Shown here in pieces: positions 25,558 to 34,589 of a DNA stretch of 64,000 nucleotides (positions are counted from its first letter, which is position 1; every line of letters starts with the position of its first letter). Source of the stretch: Alistipes sp. (lineage in GTDB: Bacteria; Bacteroidota; Bacteroidia; Bacteroidales; Rikenellaceae); NCBI GenBank assembly GCA_017631275.1, contig JAGBTQ010000010.1, positions 1-64,000 of the forward strand, read 5' to 3'. A program made the position numbers and the translations under genes. The notes below the pieces were generated by a model. It saw only the letters and a list, made by a program, of their open reading frames with translations. It was not told where the DNA came from and searched no databases.

Positions 25558-28500
25558 ATGAAAAAGCTTTTAGTTTTTGCACTTGCAGCCATTAGTATGG
25601 TTGCGTGCATGAAGGAGGAGACCACCTTGTTGCCACAGGGTGATGCTATCTCGTTCGACAGCGCTTTTATCGACAATGCAACCCGTGCTGCGGTAGATCC
25701 TAGCACCGTGACTGCAACTCTTAACGGCTTCAACGTATGGGGCTTCGTTAAGGAGTACGACGGTACTATCTTCGATGGCACTGAGGTGAAGAAGGTAGAC
25801 GGCGCTTGGGGCTATCAGGGTACTCAGTACTGGGTGCCTAACCAGCCATTCTACTTCGCTGCATTGGCGCCTATGAACAGCGCTAACTGGGACGTAACAT
25901 TGGCAACTGGCGATGCTGCTAAGTTGGGTCTTGGTACTGTTGCCTTTACTAACGTTGAGGGTACTGAGGATCTTCTCTATGCAAAGGAGATGATGCAGTC
26001 TAAGGGCCTTAACGAGGATAATGGTCCTGTTAAGTTCCAGTTCCAGCACCTTCTCTCTAAGGTGAAGTTCACTTTCACAAACGGCTTCCCTACAGAGACT
26101 GCTTCAATCAAGGTTACTAACGTTAAGATGGAGGTTCCAGCTGAGGCTCAGATCGACCTTGCACAGGCTGACTACGCTAAGGCTTGGACTCTTGGCAATG
26201 GCACAACAACTCTTGCGTTTGGTGATGTTGAGACATTGGCTTACACCCAGCGTGCTGAGGTTGCTAATGAGCGTCTTACTATCCCTGCTGCCGACACTCA
26301 GGACTACTTGATTAGCTTCCATGTTGAGCTCTTCATGGGCAAACAGAGCGTTTACGAGGCTGATTTGACATCTACCGTTTCTGGTTACGAGCTTGCTATG
26401 GGTCACGCTTACAACTTCTCAGCTGTTATCAACGCTGAGAGCCTCCAGCTCGAGAACATCGTATTCGACGTAGAGGTTGTTGAGGACTGGGTAGATGCTG
26501 GTGAGCAGGATGTATACGTAGGTGAGACTGTAGCTGTTGCTGATGCTACTGAGCTTATGGCAGCTATTGCTGATCCTGAGGTAAGTGCTGTTGTCTTGAC
26601 AGAGAATATCGACCTTGGCTCAACTACTATCACTCGCGCTGAGGACGAGGCAGTAGTTGTTGAGAAGCAGTACTTCACTATCGATGGTAACGGCAAGACC
26701 TTGACTTACAACGGCTCAAACCGTGTTATCGACTTCGTTAAGGGTGATGTTGTTAAGAATGCAACTATCAAGAACCTTACAATCAACATCACTTCATCAT
26801 ACTGCGAGCGTGGTATCAACTTCAACAATGCTAACGGTTCGCTCTTGATCGAGAACGTTACATTCGAGGGTACAGCTCCTACCTATGCTGTAAACTTCCC
26901 ATCTGTAGCAAATGGTGCTGATGTAACTATCAAGAATAGCTACCTCGCTGGTAAAATCGCTTTGAATGTTTGGGGCGAGAATATGACTATTAATGCTTAC
27001 AACACTGAGTTTGTTAGCGTTGACAATACTGAGGTAGAGGATTATGTTGCTGTTAAGCTTAACAACGATGGCTCGAATGCAGCTGAGGGCACTATCATCA
27101 ATATCGAGGGTGGTAAGATTATCGCTCGCAACGAGAAGGGTGAGCCTAACAGAGCTACAGCTAACGCAACTAACACTGGTGTTATCAATGTTAGTGATTC
27201 TACTGAGGTTGTAGGTGTTCTTGATGTTGAGCAGGTAGCTATTGTAGATTATGGCACAACCCAGTTCTATGGTTTCCCAACCCTTCAGTCTGCTATTGAC
27301 AAGGTTGTTGAGAACAATAATGGTCGTGTTAAGGTAACTAAGAACATCGAGCTTACTCAGAGCGTAAATGTTCCTAATGGTGCAACTGTCGTGATCGACC
27401 TTAACGGCAAGACAATCACTGGTTATGACGCAAGCGATAAGAGCTATGGTCTTATCAACAACCGTGGTAACCTTACTGTTAAAAACGGTACACTTACTCT
27501 CAAGGCTGAGAAGAATCGTGAGTGGAACGCATATTCTTCTGTAATCTCTAACAATCCTGGTGGTAACCTTGTTGTTGAGAATGTAACTATCGAGCACTTG
27601 GGTGGTACTGACATGGCTTACGGTATCGACAACCTAACAAATGGTAAGGGTACTTCTGCTATTGTAACTGTTAATGAGGGTGCTGTTGTTAAGTCTACAT
27701 ACCGCGCAGTACGTCAGTTCCTCAATGGCATTGAGGCTACTAACGAGCTTACAGTTAATGCGGGTGCTGTAATCGAGGGTGCTAACAAGTCAATCTGGAT
27801 GCAGGATCCAAGCAAGAATGCTAACACTGGTAAGTTGGTAGTTAACGAGGGTGCTACGCTTAAGGGCGATGTATATCTCTTCGTTACTGCGGGCTCTACA
27901 GAGTGGCCTGTTGAGGTTTCTATCGCTGAGTCTGCATTGGTTGGCGAGTCACAGGTTCTCACAGGCAACGTTCCTGCTGGCTACATCGTAACTAAGGAGA
28001 ACGGCGCATATGTTGTTGCCGAGGTTACTGTTGCTAACGACCAGGCTGCTCTTAACGATGCTGTTGCTAACGCAAACGTTGATGATATTTACCTCGCAAG
28101 CGGTAACTACGAGATGCCAGCAGTAACAGGTAAGGATTTTACTATCTATGGTGGTGAGGATGTTGTTATTACTGTCACCAAACCAAATATGTCTGGTTCA
28201 GACATCATCTTCGATGGCGTTACTATCAAGGGTTCTGGCTATAGCACTGGTGTTCAGCATGTGAACACTGTTACCTATCGCAACGCTAAGGTTGTTGGCG
28301 AGATGTGCTTGTATGGCGAGAAGGTTACCTTCGAGGGCTGTACTTTCGAGCTCAATGGCCAGTATATCTGGACTTATTCTGCTAAAGAGGTGGAGTTCAT
28401 CAACTGCGTATTCAACACAACAGGTAAGGCTATCTTGATCTACAACGAGGGTAACGGTGCTAATAATGTAACTGTTACGGGCTGTACTTTCAACGCTACT

Positions 28501-28761
28501 GCTGGTGCTAAGGCAGGTGCTATTGCTAATCAGAACTGCGCTGCTATCGAGATCGATAACTTCCAGTCATCAGGCGTAGGTGCTGCTCACAAGCTTACTA
28601 CTGCTAACAACACCTTCGGTGCTAACTTCTCTGGTGAGTGGCGCATCAAGAACTATGTTGCTGGCGGTGCTATCAACGTAAACGGTGTTGACTACACTCA
28701 GATTGCTGTTGATGGCAAGCTTATGACTATCGACTCTAACAGAAATGTTACTGTTCTTTAA
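25558..28761 (+). CDS. Giant fimbrillin with beta-helix-like C-terminal region
   Basis: A 1067-aa lipoprotein (SMVACMKEE, Cys17). Residues about 30-320 are a fimbrillin (Mfa_like) domain: ISFDSAFIDNATRA (TR cleavage-like motif near residue 43), GTQYWVPNQPFYFAAL, EDLLYAKE, VKFQFQHLLSKVKFTF, NERLTIPA. From about 325 to the end come repeated short strands such as FTIDGNGKTLTYNG, VVIDLNGKTITG and TVKNGTLTLK, the pattern of a right-handed parallel beta-helix. The first bases are nearly identical to those of the next gene, indicating tandem duplication. Codons are strongly biased to GCT, GTT, ACT, GGT and AAC, which suggests high expression. Confidence 0.87.
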   Translation: MKKLLVFALAAISMVACMKEETTLLPQGDAISFDSAFIDNATRAAVDPSTVTATLNGFNVWGFVKEYDGTIFDGTEVKKVDGAWGYQGTQYWVPNQPFYFAALAPMNSANWDVTLATGDAAKLGLGTVAFTNVEGTEDLLYAKEMMQSKGLNEDNGPVKFQFQHLLSKVKFTFTNGFPTETASIKVTNVKMEVPAEAQIDLAQADYAKAWTLGNGTTTLAFGDVETLAYTQRAEVANERLTIPAADTQDYLISFHVELFMGKQSVYEADLTSTVSGYELAMGHAYNFSAVINAESLQLENIVFDVEVVEDWVDAGEQDVYVGETVAVADATELMAAIADPEVSAVVLTENIDLGSTTITRAEDEAVVVEKQYFTIDGNGKTLTYNGSNRVIDFVKGDVVKNATIKNLTINITSSYCERGINFNNANGSLLIENVTFEGTAPTYAVNFPSVANGADVTIKNSYLAGKIALNVWGENMTINAYNTEFVSVDNTEVEDYVAVKLNNDGSNAAEGTIINIEGGKIIARNEKGEPNRATANATNTGVINVSDSTEVVGVLDVEQVAIVDYGTTQFYGFPTLQSAIDKVVENNNGRVKVTKNIELTQSVNVPNGATVVIDLNGKTITGYDASDKSYGLINNRGNLTVKNGTLTLKAEKNREWNAYSSVISNNPGGNLVVENVTIEHLGGTDMAYGIDNLTNGKGTSAIVTVNEGAVVKSTYRAVRQFLNGIEATNELTVNAGAVIEGANKSIWMQDPSKNANTGKLVVNEGATLKGDVYLFVTAGSTEWPVEVSIAESALVGESQVLTGNVPAGYIVTKENGAYVVAEVTVANDQAALNDAVANANVDDIYLASGNYEMPAVTGKDFTIYGGEDVVITVTKPNMSGSDIIFDGVTIKGSGYSTGVQHVNTVTYRNAKVVGEMCLYGEKVTFEGCTFELNGQYIWTYSAKEVEFINCVFNTTGKAILIYNEGNGANNVTVTGCTFNATAGAKAGAIANQNCAAIEIDNFQSSGVGAAHKLTTANNTFGANFSGEWRIKNYVAGGAINVNGVDYTQIAVDGKLMTIDSNRNVTVL

Positions 28762-28814
28762 TTAATTAGAAACAATAAACAATCTATTATATTAATTTTT
28801 TAACATCTAACTTT

Positions 28815-31295
28815 ATGAAAAAACTTTTAGTTTTTGCACTTGCGACTATTGGTATGGTTGCATGTTTTAACGAGGATGTTGTTGAGCTTCCAAAGTCGGA
28901 TACTATCCGCTTTGCTGATGCTTACATCAACAACTCTACACGTGCCGATCAGGCAGTTGACCCAAGTACAACAAAGGCTACTCTCGAGGCTTTCGATGTA
29001 TGGGCTTACATGTCATCTGTAGATGGTAAGGTATTGGTTGACGAGGACGTTAAGCTCGTTAGCGGTGGTTGGGACTACGCCAACATCCAGTACTGGACTC
29101 CTAACAAGGACTACTTCTTCGCAGCGTTGGCTCCAATGAACAGCGCAAACTGGGATCTTGACGCTACTCAGGCAGTATTTAATGGTGGTGCAGGTCTTGT
29201 TGAGTTTGAGAACGTTGACGGTGGCGAGGACCTTCTCTATGCTACTGCTAAGGCAACTACTCCAGATATGGAGAGCCTTCAGAACAACGGTATGGAGACT
29301 GTTAAGTTCCAGTTCCAGCACCTTCTCTCTAAGGTTAAGTTCACCTTCGTGAATGGCTTTACTAACGACAACGCAACTGTTGAGGTTAAGAACATCAAGA
29401 TGTCTGCTCCTAAGACCGGTTCTATCAACTTGGGTACAGGCTACGAGTGGGTTCTTGGCACTGAGTCTAAGGTTTACGAGTACGGTAACGCTGGCAAGAT
29501 TGCTATGGGTGCAAAGGCAGAGTGCGACAACGAGCGTCTTACTATCCCTGCAGCTGCTACTTACACTTACGCTATCGACTTCGACGTTACTCTTTACTAC
29601 GGTGATGAGGTGGCTTACGAAGTACACAAGCAGTCACTCGTTACTGGCGTAGCTCTCGAGATGGGTAAGGCTTACAACTTTGTTGCTGAGATCACTCCTG
29701 ACCACTTGAACCTCGAGCTTTGCCCAATCGTATTCGAGGTTGTTGGTGTTGACGCTTGGGATACTACACCTCAGGAGGTTCCTGTTGACTACCTCTACGA
29801 TAGCACTACAAATACTTGTACTGTAAACTCTGCTGAGGGCTTGGAGCAGTTTGCTGCTGAGATCATCGCTGGTAATGTTGATGCTGACGCTAACATCACT
29901 CTTGCAGGCGATATCGACCTTAACGACCTTACTCGTTCACGCACACTTGTTTCAAACTGGACTCCAGTAGGTACTAAGGAGGCACCATATACTGGTACTT
30001 TCGATGGTAATGGCTACACTATCAAGAACCTTACACTCGTAGAGTCAGAGGCTAAGGAGGGTAAGGCATATATCGGTTTCTTCGGTTATGCTCAGGACGC
30101 TACTATCAAGAACGTTACTTTCGAGAACGTAACAATCAACATCCCTTGCTTGGATATCGACCACAGCCAGGGCCACATTGGTGCTGTAGCAGGTTCTTTG
30201 GAGGGTACTTCACGCATCGAGAACGTAACTGTTAAGGGTGACATCCAGGTTTACGCTACTCAGGATGCTAACGGTGCTAGCCGTGTAGCTGTTGTTGCTG
30301 GTGGTAACTCTTATGGTGACGTAACAATGAAGAACGTTCACGTTATTGCTAACGATGGTAGCTCACTTATCGCAAACAACAATACTGGTGCTTTGGCTGG
30401 TCAGCTTCAGGGTAAGTCAGTATTCGAGAACTGCTCTTCAAACATCGACGTAACTGTTAACAAGTTCTTCGCTGGTGGTATCATCGGTTTGGCTGCTGGT
30501 GATCAGCTCTTCAAGAACTGCCACACAACTGGTGATATCGCTGTTGTTGCAGGTCGCGAGGGTAAGGCTAACGACCAGTACCGCGTAGGTGGTATCGCTG
30601 GTGGTTGGGCTGATGGCAAGACTAAGGTTTGTACTCTTATCGACTGCTCTTACACCGGTCAGGTTTCTGGTAAGAATGCTGACGGTTCAGTTGCTGAGCC
30701 ACTCGACTATATGGGTTATGTAGGTCGTGGTTACACTCTTGCAAACTGCGCTGGTAGCAAGGTTGTTATCGACGGTAAGGCGTTCGTTCAGGCATACGAC
30801 AACGTTTACGGCGTTTACTACTATGATGGTGCTATTTTGGACGTTAAGGGTGTTAAGGCTATTCTTCTTGAGACTGAGAACGGTTTCATGGCAGTGTCAG
30901 TAGAGGAGAAGAATCTCAAAGGCATGACTGCTACTGGTGCAGCTACTTGGGCTGAGGGTCTTGGCGAGGGTTGGAAGCTTGCTTCAATCTACGACTTGGA
31001 CGCTATCCACGCTGCTCGTAAGGCTTTGAACGTAGCTTTGGCTGCAGACAACGCTGAGAATGCACTCTTCTGCGAGACTAACTACTACACTGATGGTAAG
31101 TATGCTCTTTACATCTCATCTACAAATGCAGAGGGTAACGATCCTCAGGGTGAGGCATATTTCTCAAACCGTGTACACGTTAAGTACTTCAACCTTAACG
31201 GTTACTGGGACTATAATTACAGCACATTCGCTACAATCAACAAGTCTGCTCCTTTGAAGGACAACTACTTTGCACGTGGCGTATATGCTCTCTAG
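28815..31295 (+). CDS. Fimbrillin with GLUG-like repeats
   Basis: An 826-aa lipoprotein closely related at its start to the preceding gene (MKKLLVFALATIGMVACFNED). Residues 1-325 are fimbrillin: NNSTRA near 40, VKFQFQHLLSKVKFTFVNGF, NERLTIPAA. Residues about 335-620 carry Gly-rich repeats of the GLUG type (GAVAGSLEGTS, GGIIGLAAGD, VGGIAGGWADG) between strand patterns like IKNVTFENVTI. The last about 180 residues hold AEGLGEGWKLASIYDLDAI, weakly like a DUF1566-type lectin fold. This is a surface adhesin-like subunit; the receptor is unknown. Confidence 0.86.
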   Translation: MKKLLVFALATIGMVACFNEDVVELPKSDTIRFADAYINNSTRADQAVDPSTTKATLEAFDVWAYMSSVDGKVLVDEDVKLVSGGWDYANIQYWTPNKDYFFAALAPMNSANWDLDATQAVFNGGAGLVEFENVDGGEDLLYATAKATTPDMESLQNNGMETVKFQFQHLLSKVKFTFVNGFTNDNATVEVKNIKMSAPKTGSINLGTGYEWVLGTESKVYEYGNAGKIAMGAKAECDNERLTIPAAATYTYAIDFDVTLYYGDEVAYEVHKQSLVTGVALEMGKAYNFVAEITPDHLNLELCPIVFEVVGVDAWDTTPQEVPVDYLYDSTTNTCTVNSAEGLEQFAAEIIAGNVDADANITLAGDIDLNDLTRSRTLVSNWTPVGTKEAPYTGTFDGNGYTIKNLTLVESEAKEGKAYIGFFGYAQDATIKNVTFENVTINIPCLDIDHSQGHIGAVAGSLEGTSRIENVTVKGDIQVYATQDANGASRVAVVAGGNSYGDVTMKNVHVIANDGSSLIANNNTGALAGQLQGKSVFENCSSNIDVTVNKFFAGGIIGLAAGDQLFKNCHTTGDIAVVAGREGKANDQYRVGGIAGGWADGKTKVCTLIDCSYTGQVSGKNADGSVAEPLDYMGYVGRGYTLANCAGSKVVIDGKAFVQAYDNVYGVYYYDGAILDVKGVKAILLETENGFMAVSVEEKNLKGMTATGAATWAEGLGEGWKLASIYDLDAIHAARKALNVALAADNAENALFCETNYYTDGKYALYISSTNAEGNDPQGEAYFSNRVHVKYFNLNGYWDYNYSTFATINKSAPLKDNYFARGVYAL

Positions 31296-31315
31296 GAGTA
31301 ATCTCAAACCATAGG

Positions 31316-31341
31316 GTAGAGGGGACTGAACCCCCCTCTAC
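31316..31341 (+). other. Intercistronic hairpin 1 in pilus unit B
   Basis: GTAGAGGGG (31316-31324) pairs perfectly with CCCCTCTAC (31333-31341) around ACTGAACC. No T-tract follows, so it is not a standard terminator. The loop resembles those at 33491-33516 and 34504-34533 (TGAA). Confidence 0.8.
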
Positions 31342-31421
31342 TCACTAGGCAGGGGCTGAGGCCGACTGCAACACTGAAGAAACAAAAAACAATAAATAAC
31401 AATAACAAAAACTTTAAAATT

Positions 31422-32405
31422 ATGAAGAAGATTCTTTTTGTACTATGTGCAATGGCAACTTTCGCAAGTTGCTCAAACGAGGAGATCGTGAACTTCGACA
31501 AGGAGGCTATCGCTTTCGACGGCGCTTTCGTTGACAACGGAACACGTGCTGCCGATAGCTTCACTATCGAGACTAACGAGCTCTTCGACTTTAACGTGTG
31601 GGCAACAACTCAGCGCCCAAAGCAGAACGAAGTGGAGCAGCCTATCGTTCCTATCTTGAACGAGGTAATCGTATGTCGCCCAGACCTCGTTAGCGATTGG
31701 GTTTATCCTACCGCTAACACTCAGTACTGGATTCCTGGCAACACTTATCAGTTTGTTGCTGCTAAGAACTATGGCACTGTAACGCTTGCTAATGGCGTTC
31801 CATCTAAGTTCACTTACGATGCAACTACTCAGCTCGACCTTCTCTATGCTGCTGACACTCGCGTAGGTGTGGAGGCTGGTGCTAACGCTGCTGTGGCATT
31901 CACTTTCGACCACCTTCTTACTAAGGCTTACTTTAGTGTTGACACCAACCAGATGAGCGGCGCTAACGCAAACTACACTTACCGCGTGTCTGACCTACGT
32001 ATCACTAACGCTGTTAAGAATGCTACTTACGATGTTGCTTCTAAGACATGGACTGGTACTGCAAACTACACTGCTCAGGACCCTCTCGAGTTCAACGATG
32101 TAAATGGTGATAATAAGCTTGCTGCTGACGGCGTATATACATCAGACGATGCTCGTTTGCTTATCCCTGCATCTTACACTGATCTTAACATCACTTGCAC
32201 TATTGAGACTCTCTACGGCGACTCAGTAATCGATGTTCAGAACTACAACAAGACTATCGCTCAGGAGTTCGTAAAGGGCTATGTTTATAACTTCGTAATG
32301 GCACTCAAGGACCCAGGTCAGCCTATCGAGTTCACTGTTACACGTGTTAACGAGTGGATTAAGTCAGGTGATGCTAACGGCAATACTGAGATTCCAGGTC
32401 TATAA
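31422..32405 (+). CDS. Fimbrillin family protein (major-subunit size)
   Basis: A 327-aa lipoprotein (ATFASCSNEE, Cys17), the size of classic Mfa1/FimA-type shaft subunits. IAFDGAFVDNGTRAADS gives the TR motif near residue 43. Further fimbrillin marks: NTQYWIPGNTYQFVAA, LDLLYAADT, AFTFDHLLTKAYFSV, DARLLIPASYTDL, and the ending IEFTVTRVNEWI. It follows hairpin 1 after a 126-nt gap and precedes a closely spaced paralogue (53 nt), all on one probable transcript. Codon use is strongly biased as in its neighbours. Confidence 0.9.
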   Translation: MKKILFVLCAMATFASCSNEEIVNFDKEAIAFDGAFVDNGTRAADSFTIETNELFDFNVWATTQRPKQNEVEQPIVPILNEVIVCRPDLVSDWVYPTANTQYWIPGNTYQFVAAKNYGTVTLANGVPSKFTYDATTQLDLLYAADTRVGVEAGANAAVAFTFDHLLTKAYFSVDTNQMSGANANYTYRVSDLRITNAVKNATYDVASKTWTGTANYTAQDPLEFNDVNGDNKLAADGVYTSDDARLLIPASYTDLNITCTIETLYGDSVIDVQNYNKTIAQEFVKGYVYNFVMALKDPGQPIEFTVTRVNEWIKSGDANGNTEIPGL

Positions 32406-32458
32406 TCGATAAATAGTAAATTAAGAAACAATTAATAAACTTAAAATAAGAAATCGTT

Positions 32459-33451
32459 ATGAAAAAGATTTTTTGCGCCGTTCTTGCACTCGCTGCAATG
32501 GCATCATGTTCTAAGGAGTATATCGTAGCTGAGGACAAGCAGGCAATCGGCTTCGGTGAGGCTTTCGTTGACAATGGCACACGTGCTGACTATTCATCTG
32601 GTAATGATGTACAGAGCTTCAAGGTTTATGGTACTTTGACTGGTAATAGCAACACTGTTCAGATTTTCAATGGTGCTGATGTAACTCGCCCAACCGATCT
32701 TGCAAGTGGTGTGTATGATTCTGACGTAGCTTGGACTTGCACTGAGACTCAGTACTGGGTGCCTAGTGCATCTTATAAGTTTGCTGCTATCGTTGATGGT
32801 GCTGCAACTGCAACTGATGGTCTTCCTGCGACTATTCCTTTCACTGTAGCTGATGGCGATGCTAACAAGGACCTTCTCTATGCTACTGTATCAGCTACTA
32901 CAGACGAAGATGGTGAAGTAGAAACTGGTACAAATGCTAGTGGCTTGGTTGCTTTCGAATTTGACCACCTCCTTTCAAAGGTTCAGTTTACAGTAGCAAA
33001 TAAAATGGCTACTGGCTATTCAATCGAGGTGACTTCTATCACTGTAGGTAATGTTGCTGAGGATGGTCTTTACACAATTGAAGATGAAGAGTGGGAGGCT
33101 ACTACTACAGATAAAACTAATCTTACATTCGGTAATACTGGTGTAATTGCTTCTACTAATTCAGCTGTTGCATCTGCAACTCGTCAGATTCTCCCAGTAG
33201 AGCAGGAGTTGGCTGTTACTATCGTATATAACATCTATTACAATGATAATAATGGCGGTGGTAATCAGCAGATTTCTACTGCAACAAAGACAGGAACTAT
33301 CCCTGCTCAGACTTATGTTAAGAATACAGTTTATAACATTACAGCAGCGATTGATGGAAAGAAGATTGAGTTCACTGTTAATAGTGTTAATGGCTGGACA
33401 AGTGGTGATATTGATGGCGACGGCGACATCGACACCGACATCACTCTCTAA
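32459..33451 (+). CDS. Fimbrillin family protein (major-subunit size)
   Basis: A 330-aa lipoprotein (AMASCSKEY, Cys16). IGFGEAFVDNGTRADYSSG holds the TR motif. The middle shows TQYWVPSASYKFAAIVDG, KDLLYATVS and AFEFDHLLSKVQFTV; the end is IEFTVNSVNGWTSGDIDGDGDID. It is most similar to the next gene (33553), sharing the order VQIFNGADVTR, FAAIVDG and PVEQELAVTI. The two are clear tandem duplicates that have diverged. Confidence 0.9.
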   Translation: MKKIFCAVLALAAMASCSKEYIVAEDKQAIGFGEAFVDNGTRADYSSGNDVQSFKVYGTLTGNSNTVQIFNGADVTRPTDLASGVYDSDVAWTCTETQYWVPSASYKFAAIVDGAATATDGLPATIPFTVADGDANKDLLYATVSATTDEDGEVETGTNASGLVAFEFDHLLSKVQFTVANKMATGYSIEVTSITVGNVAEDGLYTIEDEEWEATTTDKTNLTFGNTGVIASTNSAVASATRQILPVEQELAVTIVYNIYYNDNNGGGNQQISTATKTGTIPAQTYVKNTVYNITAAIDGKKIEFTVNSVNGWTSGDIDGDGDIDTDITL

Positions 33452-33464
33452 TAAACTAATTCCC

Positions 33465-33516
33465 TTGCTCTCTGCGGAGCAATGATAGGCCATAGGGGGT
33501 TGAATCTCCCCCTATG
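33465..33516 (+). other. Intercistronic hairpins 2a and 2b in pilus unit B
   Basis: TTGCTC (33465-33470) pairs with GAGCAA (33477-33482). CATAGGGGG (33491-33499) pairs perfectly with CCCCCTATG (33508-33516) around TTGAATCT. No T-tract follows. Confidence 0.8.
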
Positions 33517-33552
33517 GTCACAACGAAACAATAAACTAAAACTTCAAAAACA

Positions 33553-34479
33553 TTGAAAAAGATAATTTTTGCACTCTTGGCAGTGGCTGCTATGGTAGGC
33601 TGCGCAAAGGAGGAGGTTATCGAGCTCAATCGCGAGCAGATTGGCTTCGGCGAGGTGTTTGTCGACAACGCAACACGTGCCGACTACTCATCGGGTAAGC
33701 CAGTTGAGGCATTCAAGGTTTATGGTACTATTACTGCGTTGGAAAATACAGCACAGATTTTCAACGGCGCAAATGTAACTCGTGGTAGCAAGGCAGATGG
33801 CGAGGCTTGGGGTTGCGACAATGTTCAGTACTGGATGCCTAATGCTGTGTACAACTTCGCAGCTATCGTTGACGGCGAGGCCGTAGCAACTACAGCATTG
33901 CCAGTAACTATCAACCACACCGTAGCTGATGGCGCTAACAACAAGGACCTTCTCTATGCCACTGCAACAGTGGAAACTGACGAGACTGCTGCTCCAGATA
34001 ACGTAAATGGCAATGGCGTTGTAGCATTCAACTTTAGCCACCTTCTCTCAAAGCTTCAGTTTAACATCGTGAACGCAACAAACCAGACGTATCAGGTGAC
34101 AGAGATTAGGGTAACAGGTGTCGCTAAGGAGGGCGTTTACACCGTAAATGGTGGTACTTGGGCTCAGAGTGGTGTCACTACAACAGAACTCACATTTGGT
34201 ACTGCTACTGTTGCTGGTGGTGATACCGAACCAGCAAGCGAGACTCGTCAGATTCTCCCTCTCCCTGTAGCGCAGACATTGAATGTTACAATCACTTATG
34301 ATGTAATGAGTGGTGATGATGTTGTTGGTACATTGACAAAGGAGGGTACTATTACCCAGACCTTTGCCAAGAACACCGTATATGCTGTAACAGCAACACT
34401 CACTGGCTCTGCAATCGACTTCTCACTCGGCACTGTTGGTGGCTGGGGTGCAGAAAATGGCGAAATTACCGTGCAGTAA
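33553..34479 (+). CDS. Fimbrillin family protein with TTG start
   Basis: A 308-aa fimbrillin lipoprotein (AMVGCAKEEV, Cys16). Alignment with the neighbouring paralogues (MKKIFCAV..., MKKILFVL...) places the start at a TTG codon (33553-33555) in TTGAAAAAG, where the others have ATGAAAAAG. The next in-frame ATG lies just before the lipobox, which would remove the signal, so TTG is the supported start. Other marks: IGFGEVFVDNATRADYSSG, NVQYWMPNAVYNFAAIVDG, KDLLYATA, AFNFSHLLSKLQFNI. A TTG start would lower translation relative to the sister subunits. Confidence 0.87.
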   Translation: MKKIIFALLAVAAMVGCAKEEVIELNREQIGFGEVFVDNATRADYSSGKPVEAFKVYGTITALENTAQIFNGANVTRGSKADGEAWGCDNVQYWMPNAVYNFAAIVDGEAVATTALPVTINHTVADGANNKDLLYATATVETDETAAPDNVNGNGVVAFNFSHLLSKLQFNIVNATNQTYQVTEIRVTGVAKEGVYTVNGGTWAQSGVTTTELTFGTATVAGGDTEPASETRQILPLPVAQTLNVTITYDVMSGDDVVGTLTKEGTITQTFAKNTVYAVTATLTGSAIDFSLGTVGGWGAENGEITVQ

Positions 34480-34503
34480 GCCACGATTGCTATCCGATAT
34501 TTT

Positions 34504-34533
34504 GGTTACAAGAGATTGAAACCCCTTGTAGCC
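34504..34533 (+). other. Intercistronic hairpin 3 in pilus unit B
   Basis: GGTTACAAG (34504-34512) pairs with CTTGTAGCC (34525-34533), with one G-T pair, around AGATTGAAACCC. It has the same TGAA-type loop as hairpins 1 and 2b, and no T-tract. Confidence 0.7.
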
Positions 34534-34589
34534 CCTAAGTGCAAGCCACGCAGATGCTTGGTTGCCGCAAATGATATAAGCGACTTAAA

